DNA of 64,000 bases. Origin: Sorangium sp051521495 (GTDB lineage Bacteria; Myxococcota_A; Polyangia; Polyangiales; Polyangiaceae). The notes beneath the pieces are model-generated. The model did no database searches. It worked only from the letters and a program-made list of their open reading frames with translations, and was not told where the DNA came from. The stretch covers positions 4,278,001 to 4,342,000 of the forward strand of contig NZ_CP150355.1 of assembly GCF_051521495.1 (NCBI RefSeq). The letters run 5' to 3'. The position numbers and the translations under genes were made by a program. Positions 42,740 through 51,561 of this stretch are shown here, in pieces (the stretch's first letter is position 1; every line of letters begins with the position of its first letter).

Positions 42740-44607
42740 TCCCCCTCGTCTTCGAGCGGCATCGGCGGCTCGCCGGAGCCGTCCTCGGCTGGCTTGGACT
42801 CCTTGAGGAGGTTCTGGTCGTACTTCACCTCGCTGCCGATCGTCGACTTCAGCCGGCGCACGTACCCGATGAGCGCGTCGTTCTGCTTCGCGGCGCGCAT
42901 GGCCGACATGTAGAACTCGCGGTCCTTGTCCCATTGCTCCTGGCTCGCGGAGGTCTTCTCCTTGAGCTGGATCACCGCATAGCCGTTCGTCAGCGGAACG
43001 ATGTCCTTGGGCAGATCGCCCGGCTTGTCGAGCTGGAAGGCGATGCGCGCGGCCTCGGTGCTGTCCTTCGCGTCCGCGATGGGGGAGCCCGAGATGTTGA
43101 ACGGCAGGCTCGCCTCGACGGTGGGCCGGTTCGGGTGGTTCGCGATCGTGTAAGGCGCCCGTGCCTCGCCGGTCTCGGCCTGGCCACCCTCCTTCGCGCC
43201 CGCGTCCTTCTTCGCCGCGGCGGCCTTGCCGTCCGTCTTCGCGCCCGGGGCGGCCTTCGCGCCCGAGGCGGCTTTCGCGCCCGAGGCGGCCTTCGCGCCC
43301 GGGGCGGCGGCGCCGTCTTTCGCGCTCGCCTGCTCCTTCGCCTTCGCCGGCGTGAGCTGGGCCATGTAGGTGGCGAGGGCGTCCTCCAGCGACTTGCCGC
43401 CAGCCGCGGCGGCGAGCACCTGCTTCGCGCCCTCGGCCGCGAGCCGCTCCGACTCGTGGGCGATGTAGAGGTCGCGCGCCGCCTCGAGCCGGCCGATCTT
43501 CTCGGCCTCGGCGTCCTTCGCGATCTGCTCGAGCTTGATCACGTGGAAGCCGTCCTCGGTCTCGATGAGATCCGACACGTCGCCCGCCTTCATCTCGAAG
43601 AGCTTGTCCTCGACAGGCTTGCTGAGGCGGCCCTTGGCCACGCAGCCGAGCTCGCCGCCGCGCGCCGCGCTCGGATCGTCGCTCGCGCTGCGGGCCACGT
43701 CGGCGAAGCTCTCGCCCTTCTTGAGGCGCTGGACCGCGCCTTCGATCCGCGCCTTCGCGGCCGCCTTGCCTGCCTCCGGCCCCTGCTCGGCCTCCTCGGG
43801 CTTCACCTCGACCACGAGCTCTCGGGCGACGCGGCACTCGGGCTGATACTGCGCCTTGCGCCCCTCCCAGGCCTTGTCGAGCTCTTCCTTGTTGCTGTCG
43901 GCCCAGGCCTGGATCGCCTTCTCCGACGTGTCCACGATGAGGTCGCTGTAGAAGCGCCGATCGAAGCGCACGTAGCTGAGCGTCCGCGTGGATTTCTCGC
44001 GCGAGAACTGCTCGAACGCCTCATTCTCGCCGACCCGGACCCGCGCCCGGATGAGGTCGCGCATCCGCGCGGCGATGAGCTCCTTCCGCTGGTAATCGCG
44101 GAAGTCCGTGGGGCTCATCTTCGTGATGTTCCGGATTTGCTTCTCGTACTGCTTGCTGTCGAATTTCTTGCTTTGGCGGTTGCGGACGTCCAGGTAACGA
44201 GTGAGGTCTTCCCGGAGGTTAAGGGCGTAACCGACCTGGCGGATCTTGTCCGCCGGCAGCGAGACATGCACCCTGCCAGCCACGAGCTCAGCCGTGAGCT
44301 CGTCGTCCGAGACCGTGATCCCGAGGCGCTTCGCGTCCTCGTTGAGGAGCCACCGCTCATAGAGCCCCTCCGCCGTGAGCCGCCGGTAGCCCATCGCCCG
44401 GAGGCGGTTTTCGTCGACGCTCCGCATCGCGAGCAGGTTCCTCGACGCGTTGAACTCGATCGAGGAGATGCAGGTGCCTCGCACCTCGACGGCGCAGGTG
44501 CTCCCGGCCGACTGCACGGGGCCGGTGTTCGGGCGGAACTGGACGATGAAGACGACGGCGATCGCGATGATGATGGCGGCGCCGAAGATTTGGCTCAGTC
44601 TGTTCAC
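42736..44607 (-). CDS. Membrane-anchored parvulin-type peptidyl-prolyl isomerase
   Basis: This 623-aa protein starts with one transmembrane helix (about 8-28) and a SurA/PpiD-like N-terminal chaperone region (about 50-240). The parvulin (PpiC) domain lies at about 260-370 with R-G-G-E-L-G and G-F-H-V-I-K-L. A low-complexity Ala/Lys/Gly linker (about 430-490) joins to a second folded region. PpiD-like proteins fold outer-membrane and secreted proteins at the periplasmic face of the inner membrane. The GTG at 44607 was chosen because a GGGAG site lies upstream and the membrane helix follows closely. The stop overlaps the M16 peptidase start. Confidence 0.85.
   Translation of the reverse strand: MNRLSQIFGAAIIIAIAVVFIVQFRPNTGPVQSAGSTCAVEVRGTCISSIEFNASRNLLAMRSVDENRLRAMGYRRLTAEGLYERWLLNEDAKRLGITVSDDELTAELVAGRVHVSLPADKIRQVGYALNLREDLTRYLDVRNRQSKKFDSKQYEKQIRNITKMSPTDFRDYQRKELIAARMRDLIRARVRVGENEAFEQFSREKSTRTLSYVRFDRRFYSDLIVDTSEKAIQAWADSNKEELDKAWEGRKAQYQPECRVARELVVEVKPEEAEQGPEAGKAAAKARIEGAVQRLKKGESFADVARSASDDPSAARGGELGCVAKGRLSKPVEDKLFEMKAGDVSDLIETEDGFHVIKLEQIAKDAEAEKIGRLEAARDLYIAHESERLAAEGAKQVLAAAAGGKSLEDALATYMAQLTPAKAKEQASAKDGAAAPGAKAASGAKAASGAKAAPGAKTDGKAAAAKKDAGAKEGGQAETGEARAPYTIANHPNRPTVEASLPFNISGSPIADAKDSTEAARIAFQLDKPGDLPKDIVPLTNGYAVIQLKEKTSASQEQWDKDREFYMSAMRAAKQNDALIGYVRRLKSTIGSEVKYDQNLLKESKPAEDGSGEPPMPLEDEGE
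43238..43309 (-). repeat. 18-bp tandem repeat in the isomerase linker
   Basis: Four 18-bp units (plus-strand TTCGCGCCCG plus eight more bases) begin at 43238, 43256, 43274 and 43292. They encode A-S/P-G-A-K-A in frame in the linker after the parvulin domain. Confidence 0.85.
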
Positions 44608-44736
44608 GAAGGGCTCACTCCCGGGGCGTGCGCCGCTCGCTCTTCGAGCGGCCTCCCGCCTTGGCCTGGCGCGGCATAGCACGGCATCGACGGCGTGTCT
44701 TTACGGCGGTCGAGAGCGGGGCTAGGGGCACATGAC

Positions 44737-45246
44737 ATGGCAAGCTCGAAGTCACAGCTCCCCGATTGCGGCCTCTACCTGACGACAAAGCCGCTCCCCG
44801 GACACGAGGACAAGGTGCCTGCTGGCACGATCGTCTCCTTCCACAACCACTCGGACAACGGTCTGCCGACGGTCACGACGCCCGACCACAACGTTCACAA
44901 CCGCTGGCACTTCCACGGCCCTGCCGTCGCGTTCCGGGGCACGACGTGGGCGGACTCCCTGCAGCGCCTCCCCGCAGAAGGGTTCTACACGCTTCGCAAG
45001 GAGCTCGCGTTCGACGGCGGCAACTGGCCGAAGGGCACCCTCGTGCAGCTCGGTTACACGCAGGCGGGCATGCCTATTCTGTTCATCGCCCGTGTCCGCT
45101 CGCGGCTCCAGGAGAACGACCTCTTCTTCTCCGACAAGGGCGTAGGCATCAAGCGCGAGCAGCTGTCGCTGCTCGAGCCCGTCTCCGTCTTCGAGGAGCC
45201 GAGCGACGGCTCCGGCCACCAGCCCGATCATGCCGACGCACACTGA
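44737..45246 (+). CDS. His-rich protein of unknown function
   Basis: This 169-aa protein has no signal peptide and no recognised domain. It is rich in His at F-H-N-H (about 49-52), D-H-N-V-H-N-R-W-H-F-H-G (about 64-75) and the end, a density that suggests metal binding. The predicted structure is mostly beta, with loops at G-T-I-V-S-F and P-A-V-A-F-R-G-T-T-W. The ATG at 44737 follows AGGGGC. A similar small protein is likely conserved in relatives, but I cannot prove it. It is divergent from the isomerase gene and followed by 236 bp without a gene. Confidence 0.65.
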   Translation: MASSKSQLPDCGLYLTTKPLPGHEDKVPAGTIVSFHNHSDNGLPTVTTPDHNVHNRWHFHGPAVAFRGTTWADSLQRLPAEGFYTLRKELAFDGGNWPKGTLVQLGYTQAGMPILFIARVRSRLQENDLFFSDKGVGIKREQLSLLEPVSVFEEPSDGSGHQPDHADAH

Positions 45247-45482
45247 GCGGCCTCTGTCGCGGGGCACGCCCGCCACGGGCTCATCCGCGCCGCACCTCCG
45301 TGCGCCTTACTCGTCTGCCTGACGGCTGAGCCCGTATCCCGCGGATCTGCGCCCCGCGATGGCTCCGCCGCGAGCGGTCCGTCCGATTGCGGACATACGG
45401 AACGAGCTCCCGTCCCTGCTGAATATCGACCGGAGCTCACATTTCTGTCCCCGGGTACGGCGTGTGCTTGTAATTTTCTTTC

Positions 45483-45866
45483 GTGATTCGACGCAGAACC
45501 CTCACACCCCCGTCCCTCCAGATTCCTCCCGAGCTCCTGGCCAACCGTCGCAGGAGCACCCGCCGCGAGCTGAGCGAACGGGTGCGCCTAGAGACCAGCG
45601 AGCGCGCCGTCGCCGGCTGGACGCTGAACGTGAGCGTCGGCGGGCTCCGCGTGGTGATAGAAAATTCACTCGATCCCGGTACGGAGCTAACGGTCTGGCT
45701 CGACGGGCGGACCCCGCGCCCAGGTAGGATAATGTGGGTTCAAGATGAGCCAGACGGATCGATCGTGGGGGTGTGCTTCCTGGATGGGGTGGAGCATCGG
45801 GAAGGCATCAGCGGTCTGGAAGGGTTGGAAGGCGGGCCTCCGCGGTCGCCACGATCGAGCTCCTGA
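45483..45866 (+). CDS. PilZ-domain protein
   Basis: This 127-aa protein carries one PilZ domain. The cyclic di-GMP signature is present in two parts: R-R-R-S-T-R-R (about 22-28) and N-V-S-V-G-G (about 49-54). Binding of cyclic di-GMP is therefore likely. There is no other domain. The first codon is GTG at 45483; a good ribosome site is not visible. The 236-bp gap before it (45247-45482) ends in an AT-rich stretch (TTGTAATTTTC) that probably contains the promoter. Confidence 0.82.
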   Translation: MIRRRTLTPPSLQIPPELLANRRRSTRRELSERVRLETSERAVAGWTLNVSVGGLRVVIENSLDPGTELTVWLDGRTPRPGRIMWVQDEPDGSIVGVCFLDGVEHREGISGLEGLEGGPPRSPRSSS

Positions 45867-45993
45867 GCACACGCGATCGCGCCGGCGTGCCAGAGCGCCA
45901 CACGCCGTCAGCGCTGCCGGCTTGACGAGGCCCCCGCAATTTTGCGATGGATGTTCCTGCTGACAGCTGGGGGTAGCCGGAAACCAGCGGAAG

Positions 45994-46419
45994 ATGCCGA
46001 CACCCGCGGAGATAAAGAAGGCCCTGCTCCAAGCCGGATTCGAGGTCTACCGCACCCGGGGCGACGCCGTGCAGGTCGCGGAGCGGGTGCGGGAGAACCT
46101 TCTCATGGACTCGGGGATCGTCGTGAGCGCCGAGCCGCTGCGGGTCGGGTTCGTCGTGCGCGCCCAGCGCAACGACTTCCCGGGCGCGGCGGACGAGCAG
46201 CTCTTCGAGCGGGCGCGCGGGATGGCCGAGCCCGCCGTAGCGCGCGGCTACACCGAGGCCGAGGCCGCCCTCCGGCATGTCCGCGATCCAGGCGACACCG
46301 AGCGGACGCTCGACACGTGGTGCGAGGTCCACTTCGAGAAGCGCGTGGCGTCGCTCGATCTCGCCGTCAGCGAGGTGGGGTTCGCCCTCTCGCTGGAGAA
46401 GACTGCTCTGCCGCGGTGA
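45994..46419 (+). CDS. Small conserved-looking protein of unknown function
   Basis: This 141-aa soluble protein has no signal or membrane segment and mixes helices and strands (ALLQAGFEVYRTRGDAVQVAERVRENLL, then VGFVVRAQ). No domain is recognised. The ATG at 45994 is preceded by GGAAG-like bases. The gene ends only 10 bp before the DinG-like helicase and is probably in the same operon, so a link to nucleic-acid processing is possible. The upstream palindrome CGCAA-TT-TTGCG at 45935-45946 could be its operator. Confidence 0.6.
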   Translation: MPTPAEIKKALLQAGFEVYRTRGDAVQVAERVRENLLMDSGIVVSAEPLRVGFVVRAQRNDFPGAADEQLFERARGMAEPAVARGYTEAEAALRHVRDPGDTERTLDTWCEVHFEKRVASLDLAVSEVGFALSLEKTALPR

Positions 46420-46429
46420 GCGGTACGCG

Positions 46430-48535
46430 ATGCCCTTCGACAGAGCCGCGAGCCTGCTCGGGCCCTCTGGCCCGTTCGCGCGCGGCCTCGATGGCTACGA
46501 GGATCGAGAGGGCCAGGTCGCGATGGCGAGCGCCGTCGAGCGGGCGCTCGCGGAGGACCGGATCCTTCTCTGCGAGGCGGGCACCGGGACCGGCAAGACG
46601 CTCGCATACCTGGTCCCCGCCATCCTGAGCGGTCGCAAGGTCGTCGTCTCGACCGCGACGAAGGCGCTCGAAGACCAGATTTACACGAAGGATCTGCCCC
46701 TCGTGGCCGAGCATCTCCGGCTGGATCCGCGCGCGGCGCTGGTGAAGGGGCTCGGCAACTACCTGTGCCTGCGGCGCTTCAACGAGCTCCGGACGAGCCC
46801 TGGCGCGGGCGCCGGCGTCGCGGGCCGCTCGCTCCCGCTCATCGAGGCGTGGGCGCAGGAGACCGAGATGGGCGACGTCGCGGAGCTCGCCTACCTCGCG
46901 GAGGGGGATCCGGTCTGGCGAGAGGTCGCTTCGTCCAGCGAGACGCGCCTCGGCGCATCCTGCGAGCACTTCGAGCGGTGCTTCGTCACGCGGATGAAGC
47001 GCGACAGCGAGGCGGCGCGCGTCCTCGTCGTCAATCACCACCTGTTCTTCGCGGATCTCGCGCTGAAGATCGCCGGAGCGCGCCGCGGCTTCGCCGGCGC
47101 CGGTGCGCTCCCGCCGTACGATGCGGTCATCTTCGACGAGGCGCACCAGCTCGAGGACATCGCGACGAGCTTCTTCGGCGTCCGCGTCTCGCGCGCGCGG
47201 GTCGACTCGATGCTGCGCGACGCGGATCGGGCCTTCATCGCGTCGGGCCTCGCCGATCGCATCCTCGGGCGCGGCGAGGGGACGGCGATCACGGCCGTGG
47301 TGCGCGAGTCCGCGGACGCGCTCTTCGATCGGCTCGCCGCGCTGGGCGGCGCCGCCGGCAGCGGGGATCGCGGTGACGCCCGGAGCCCGCTCGCCAGGGA
47401 CGCCTGGTCCGGCGAGCTGCTCGACGCGTACCACCGCCTGGACGACCACCTCGAGGCGCTCGCGGCGTACGCGAGCGCGAACGCGATCAGCGAGGCGGTG
47501 CAGCTCGTCGGCAACCGCGCCGCGCAGCTTCGGGACGACGCGGCGCGGATCGTCGATCCCGCGACGAACCAGGTCACGTGGGTCGAGGTGCGCGGCCGCG
47601 CCGTCTCGTTCGGCGCGTCGCCGATCGATCTCGGGGACATGCTGCGCGAGCACGTCTTCGAGCGGATCGGCGCCGTGGTGCTGACGAGCGCCACGCTCAC
47701 GACGGGCGGCTCGACCGGGGCGAGGTTCCGCTTCCTTCGCTCGCGGATGGGCCTCGACGAGGACGTGTCGGTCCCTGTCGACGAGCTCGAGGTGCCGTCG
47801 CCGTTCGACTACCCGAGCGCCGCGCTGCTCTACACGCCGCGCGACCTCCCCGAGGCGACCGAGGCGACGTTCGTCGAGCGCGCCGCCGATCGCGCGGCCG
47901 AGCTCATCGGCATCACGGGTGGCGGCGCGTTCGTCCTCTGCACCTCGATCCGGGCCATGAACGCGCTCGCGGCGGCCCTCCGCGTCCGGCTCGCGCGCGC
48001 CTCGGCCGAGGCTCGAGCGGAAGGGCGCGCTCCGGGGCGGCAGCCCCCTCTGCTCGTGCAGGGGGACGCGCCGAAGGGCGCGCTGCTCCGCCGCTTCCGC
48101 GCCGAGCGGCACGCCGTGCTCGTCGCGACGATGAGCTTCTGGGAAGGGGTGGACGTCCCTGGCGAGGCGCTGCGCCTCGTGATCATCGAGAAGCTCCCGT
48201 TCGCGGTGCCGACCGATCCCGTCGTCGCGGCCCGTTGCGCGGAGATCGAGCAGGGCGGAGGCAACCCGTTCATCGCCTACAGCGTCCCGCAGGCCGCGAT
48301 CACCCTGAAGCAGGGCTTCGGCCGGCTGATCCGCGCGCGCACCGATCGCGGCATCGTCGCGATCCTGGACCGCAGGATCCGCACCCGCGGCTACGGCCGC
48401 GTGCTGCTCGACAGCCTGCCCGACGCGCGCCGCACCGAGCGCATCGAGGACGTGCGCGCGTTCTGGGCGGTCCGAGCGGCCGACGCGGAGGCGGAGCAAG
48501 GAGGAGCGCCGGCGCGGACAGACGCGCCGACGTGA
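46430..48535 (+). CDS. DinG/YoaA-family ATP-dependent DNA helicase
   Basis: This 701-aa superfamily 2 helicase of the XPD/DinG branch has Walker A AGTGTGKT (about 50-57), D-E-A-H (about 236), a C-terminal Q-G-F-G-R-L-I-R motif VI, and S-F-W-E-G-V-D-V-P-G. The iron-sulfur region shows C113, C178 and C184. The fourth Cys, expected a few residues before C178, is not seen; the stretch reads S-S-S-E-T-R-L-G-A-S-C. The cluster may be incomplete or use another ligand. DinG-type enzymes unwind D-loops, R-loops and forks. It follows the 141-aa gene by 10 bp. Confidence 0.9.
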   Translation: MPFDRAASLLGPSGPFARGLDGYEDREGQVAMASAVERALAEDRILLCEAGTGTGKTLAYLVPAILSGRKVVVSTATKALEDQIYTKDLPLVAEHLRLDPRAALVKGLGNYLCLRRFNELRTSPGAGAGVAGRSLPLIEAWAQETEMGDVAELAYLAEGDPVWREVASSSETRLGASCEHFERCFVTRMKRDSEAARVLVVNHHLFFADLALKIAGARRGFAGAGALPPYDAVIFDEAHQLEDIATSFFGVRVSRARVDSMLRDADRAFIASGLADRILGRGEGTAITAVVRESADALFDRLAALGGAAGSGDRGDARSPLARDAWSGELLDAYHRLDDHLEALAAYASANAISEAVQLVGNRAAQLRDDAARIVDPATNQVTWVEVRGRAVSFGASPIDLGDMLREHVFERIGAVVLTSATLTTGGSTGARFRFLRSRMGLDEDVSVPVDELEVPSPFDYPSAALLYTPRDLPEATEATFVERAADRAAELIGITGGGAFVLCTSIRAMNALAAALRVRLARASAEARAEGRAPGRQPPLLVQGDAPKGALLRRFRAERHAVLVATMSFWEGVDVPGEALRLVIIEKLPFAVPTDPVVAARCAEIEQGGGNPFIAYSVPQAAITLKQGFGRLIRARTDRGIVAILDRRIRTRGYGRVLLDSLPDARRTERIEDVRAFWAVRAADAEAEQGGAPARTDAPT

Positions 48536-48537
48536 GG

Positions 48538-48942
48538 CGCAGGGCGAGCGGGCCGGCGAGGCGAGCGCGAGGCGGCGTCGCGCCGAGCTTTACCGCCGCG
48601 GCGAGGAGCGCCGTCCAGAGGAAGTTCGTGTAGCCCTCGAAGCGCTCGCCCACGTCGTCAACGAGCCCGTTTCCGTTCGCGAGGCTCTCCGCGTACCGAA
48701 ACGAGATGTACGCGTCGTCGATCGTGCAGCTCGCGACGCGGAGCGCGGCCGCGATCGTGATCCGCATCGGCGCGAGCAGCCCAAGCGTGAGCTCCAGCGA
48801 GGCGGGGAGGGGAGCGCCTGGAAGCCAGGCTCGAAGCTCGCGCGCGGGCGAGATGCGCTCCTGTCGGCTCCTCGCCCTCGATGGACTCGTCGCCTCCCGC
48901 CTCCGGGCTCGTGTCCACCGCGATCGTGGGCTCGTCGCTCAT
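48538..48942 (-). pseudogene. Remnant of a membrane glycosyltransferase gene
   Basis: On the minus strand two frames carry a gene start. MSDEPTIAVDTSPEAGGDE begins at 48942 in one frame. The other frame (about 48850 down) has a hydrophobic stretch and then DDAYISFRYAESLANGNGLV and GERFEGYTNFLWTALLAAAV, the N-terminal signature of a mannosyltransferase-like membrane enzyme family with DD catalytic residues. A frameshift near 48800-48860 separates the parts, and similarity stops near 48545, where the helicase gene ends. Only about 110 of the usual 500-plus codons remain, so the gene was truncated and decayed. Confidence 0.6.
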
Positions 48943-49027
48943 CGGGCGAGGACGATCCCGCGATCGTCACAGCCACAACGTCGAGCCCCGTAAATCTGGA
49001 CAGGTTGGTGTGTGAACACCCCGACGC

Positions 49028-49049
49028 AGTGCGAACAAAATTGCGCACT
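49028..49049. promoter_or_regulatory. Inverted repeat upstream of the GMC dehydrogenase operon
   Basis: AGTGCG and CGCACT face each other across a 10-nt AT-rich spacer, 73 bp before the first gene. It fits a dimeric regulator site. TTGCGC at 49041 with TACGCT 16-17 bp on may form a weak sigma-70 type promoter. A small stem GGTGT-GTGA-ACACC at about 49007-49020 is also near. Confidence 0.4.
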
Positions 49050-49121
49050 CTGGCTGTAGGACTACGCTGACGAGGCAGCCACGGCGATGGCTTCCCGGGC
49101 TGACAAGGAAGGAGTCGAGTG

Positions 49122-49709
49122 ATGAGCGAGCTCGTTGCGCACCTGCCCGTGATCGGTCTCATCGTCGCCCTCGCGGCGCTCGCCCTCGCCGCCGTCTTCC
49201 TCGCGCGCAGGGCGCCGGCGTCTGGGGTGCCCTCCTGTGCGCTGTCCGTGAGGGAGCGGGCGATCGTGGCCGCCTGTGCGGACGCCCTGTTCCCCGCGGG
49301 CGGCCCGATCCCGGTCTCCGGCACGGAGGCCGGGCTGGTCGAGTACGTCGATCGCTACGTGGCGCGCACGCCGCGGCCTCTCCGCCCGTACATGCGGCTG
49401 CTGTTCCACTTCGTCGAGCTCTCGCCCTGGGTCTTCGGGCCGCGCCGCGCCCGCTTCACGCGCCTGCCGCAGGCAGATCGCATCGCGGTGCTCGCGTCGA
49501 TGGCGCAGAGCTGCATCTACCTCCGGCGGGTCACGTTCCTCTCGCTGCGGACGATGCTCTCGATGGGCTACCTCGCGAACGAGAAGGTCGCCGGCGCGAT
49601 CGGCGTCGCCTGTTGCGCCACGCCCTTCGAGCGCCGCGCCGCCACGAGCCCAGCCGGAGATCCCGCCGCTGCAGAGCCGCCGTCGCTCGCGCCGGGGGTG
49701 ACGGGATGA
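49122..49709 (+). CDS. Small subunit of a GMC-type dehydrogenase (gluconate 2-dehydrogenase subunit 3-like)
   Basis: This 195-aa protein has one N-terminal membrane helix (about 8-28) and then a helical domain with R-E-R-A-I-V-A-A-C-A-D-A-L-F-P, the pattern seen in small subunits that hold a flavin dehydrogenase at the inner membrane. It has no Tat signal. The ATG at 49122 has GGAAGGAG upstream (an overlapping GTG precedes it). Its stop overlaps the GMC gene start by 4 nt (ATGA), so the two make one complex. Confidence 0.75.
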   Translation: MSELVAHLPVIGLIVALAALALAAVFLARRAPASGVPSCALSVRERAIVAACADALFPAGGPIPVSGTEAGLVEYVDRYVARTPRPLRPYMRLLFHFVELSPWVFGPRRARFTRLPQADRIAVLASMAQSCIYLRRVTFLSLRTMLSMGYLANEKVAGAIGVACCATPFERRAATSPAGDPAAAEPPSLAPGVTG

Positions 49710-51343
49710 AGTTCCCCGTCCTGCTGGAGCCGCCTCGCGACGCGAGCCGCGAGCGGCGCTCGATCTCCGAGGCCATGCTCCGCTCGAGGACCGCGGTGGA
49801 GCCGCTCGCGCCCGGCGAGCCGCGCTCCCAGGTGAAGGTGTTCGCCGACTACGAGGGCGAGGTGCGGGCGACGTGCGAGGTGCTCGTCGTCGGCTCCGGG
49901 CCGGGCGGGTCGGTCGTCGCCAAGGAGCTCGCAGAGGCGGGGCGCGACGTGATCCTCGTCGAGGAGGGGCCGCCGTTCGGGGTGGAGGATTTCCGGCAGG
50001 AGGCGGGCGAGTCGCTGTCGCGCACGCTGCGCGAGGGCGGGATGCGGGCCGCACGCGGGCGCATGCTCATCCCGACGATGCAGGCGATCGCGCTCGGGGG
50101 CGGGTCGGTCGTCAACTCGGCCATCTGCGCGCGCTCGCCCGCCTGGGTGTTCGACAAGTGGGCTGAGCGCACCGGCACGGCCTCGCTCACGCTGGACGCG
50201 CTGCTGCCCCACTACCAGCGCGTCGAGCGCCTGCTCGGCGTCGCGCCCACGCCGACGGAGGTGCAGGGCGAGCGCAACCTGCGCTTCAAGCGCGGCTGCG
50301 ATGCGCTCGGGCTATCGAGCGAGCCGACCCACCGCAACGTGCGCGGCTGCCGCGGCTCGGGCGAGTGCTTCACGGGGTGCCGCAATCGCGCGAAGATATC
50401 GACCGATATCTCGTATATCCCCGCCGCGATCCGGGCGGGCGCGCGCGTCTTCACCAGCGTGCGCGCCGAGCACCTGCTCCTCTCCGGTAGGCGAGCCGCT
50501 GGGATGCGCGGGCGCACCATCGAGCCCTTCACATGGCGTGAGGGGGCGCCCGTCGAGATCCAGGCCGAGCTCGTCGTGCTCGCGGCCGGCTGCATGGCGA
50601 CCCCGCTCCTCCTGCTCCGCAGCGGCGCCGCCGGATCGAGCGGCTACGTGGGCGACGAGCTGCAGCTCCACCCGGGGCTCGCCATCATGGCGGTGTTCCC
50701 CGATCCCATCGATCCGTGGGAGGGCGCGACCCAGGGATATCATTCGCTCCACTTCATCGAGCAAGGCATCAAGCTAGAGGTCCTCTGGTCGCCCCCGGCC
50801 GTGCTCGCCGCGCGATTCCCTGGCTTCGGGCACGACTACCAGCGTCACCTCCGGACATACAACCGGATGGCACCGTTCGACATCATCATCGCAGCCGAGC
50901 AGTCGCGCGGGACGGTGCGTCCGAAGCGGGGCAGCTGGGACCCCGATGTGCGTTTTGACTACGCACCGCGCGACGTCGAGAAGATCCAGCGCGGTCTCGG
51001 CATCCTGTCCGACATCTGCTGGGCGGCGGGGGCCACGTCGATCCTGCCCGGGCTGCACGGCGTCCCCGACGAGCTGAAGTCACCGAAAGAAGCCGAGATC
51101 CTGAAGAGCAAACGGCTCGACGGACGCGACACGATCACCGCGGCGAACCACGCGTTCGGCACGGCGCGAATGTCGAGGCGCCCGCGGGACGGTGTGGTCA
51201 ACGAGGAGGGGCGCTGCCACGATCTGGACAACGTTTACGTCGCTGACACGAGCATCTTTCCCGGAAGTCCCGCCGTGAATCCGATGCTTACGTGCATGGC
51301 GCTGGCCGATCGCATCGCATGCGGCATCATCGAGCGCTGGTGA
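49706..51343 (+). CDS. GMC-family flavin oxidoreductase
   Basis: This 545-aa FAD enzyme has the dinucleotide motif VVGSGPGGSVVAKEL (about 60-75), the family region GGGSVVN, and the C-terminal catalytic segment N-H-A-F-G-T-A-R-M (His near 481) with N-P-M-L-T. A Cys-rich loop C-R-G-S-G-E-C-F-T-G-C (about 210-222) is an addition typical of the cholesterol oxidase/glucose dehydrogenase subgroup. It oxidises an alcohol, possibly a sterol or polyol. The ATG at 49706 overlaps the stop of the small-subunit gene. No cytochrome subunit is seen. Confidence 0.85.
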   Translation: MKFPVLLEPPRDASRERRSISEAMLRSRTAVEPLAPGEPRSQVKVFADYEGEVRATCEVLVVGSGPGGSVVAKELAEAGRDVILVEEGPPFGVEDFRQEAGESLSRTLREGGMRAARGRMLIPTMQAIALGGGSVVNSAICARSPAWVFDKWAERTGTASLTLDALLPHYQRVERLLGVAPTPTEVQGERNLRFKRGCDALGLSSEPTHRNVRGCRGSGECFTGCRNRAKISTDISYIPAAIRAGARVFTSVRAEHLLLSGRRAAGMRGRTIEPFTWREGAPVEIQAELVVLAAGCMATPLLLLRSGAAGSSGYVGDELQLHPGLAIMAVFPDPIDPWEGATQGYHSLHFIEQGIKLEVLWSPPAVLAARFPGFGHDYQRHLRTYNRMAPFDIIIAAEQSRGTVRPKRGSWDPDVRFDYAPRDVEKIQRGLGILSDICWAAGATSILPGLHGVPDELKSPKEAEILKSKRLDGRDTITAANHAFGTARMSRRPRDGVVNEEGRCHDLDNVYVADTSIFPGSPAVNPMLTCMALADRIACGIIERW

Positions 51344-51458
51344 TGCGCGCGGCGGCGTGTCACCACAGGAGTCAGCGAGCCAGGGGCGCCGCATCCGTCG
51401 GGCAGGCACGGCATGTCGCGGACGGTATGTGAGGGGGGCCTTGCACCCGAGAAGGAGG

Positions 51459-51472
51459 CAACTCCCGAGTTG
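51459..51472. promoter_or_regulatory. Palindrome CAACTC-CC-GAGTTG upstream of the NtrC-type regulator
   Basis: A perfect 6-bp inverted repeat with 2-nt centre lies about 90 bp before the regulator start. TTGATG at 51470 with TACAAG 16 bp later could be a weak promoter that the palindrome overlaps. The rest of the 218-bp gap (51344-51561) shows nothing recognisable. Confidence 0.35.
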
Positions 51473-51561
51473 ATGCGAGGTCCCCGCGAGGTACAAGTTT
51501 AACGGCACGTTTCATATCGCACGGGGCCGAGCCGTCCGTCCGCCGAGCTGGGAGGGAAGCT

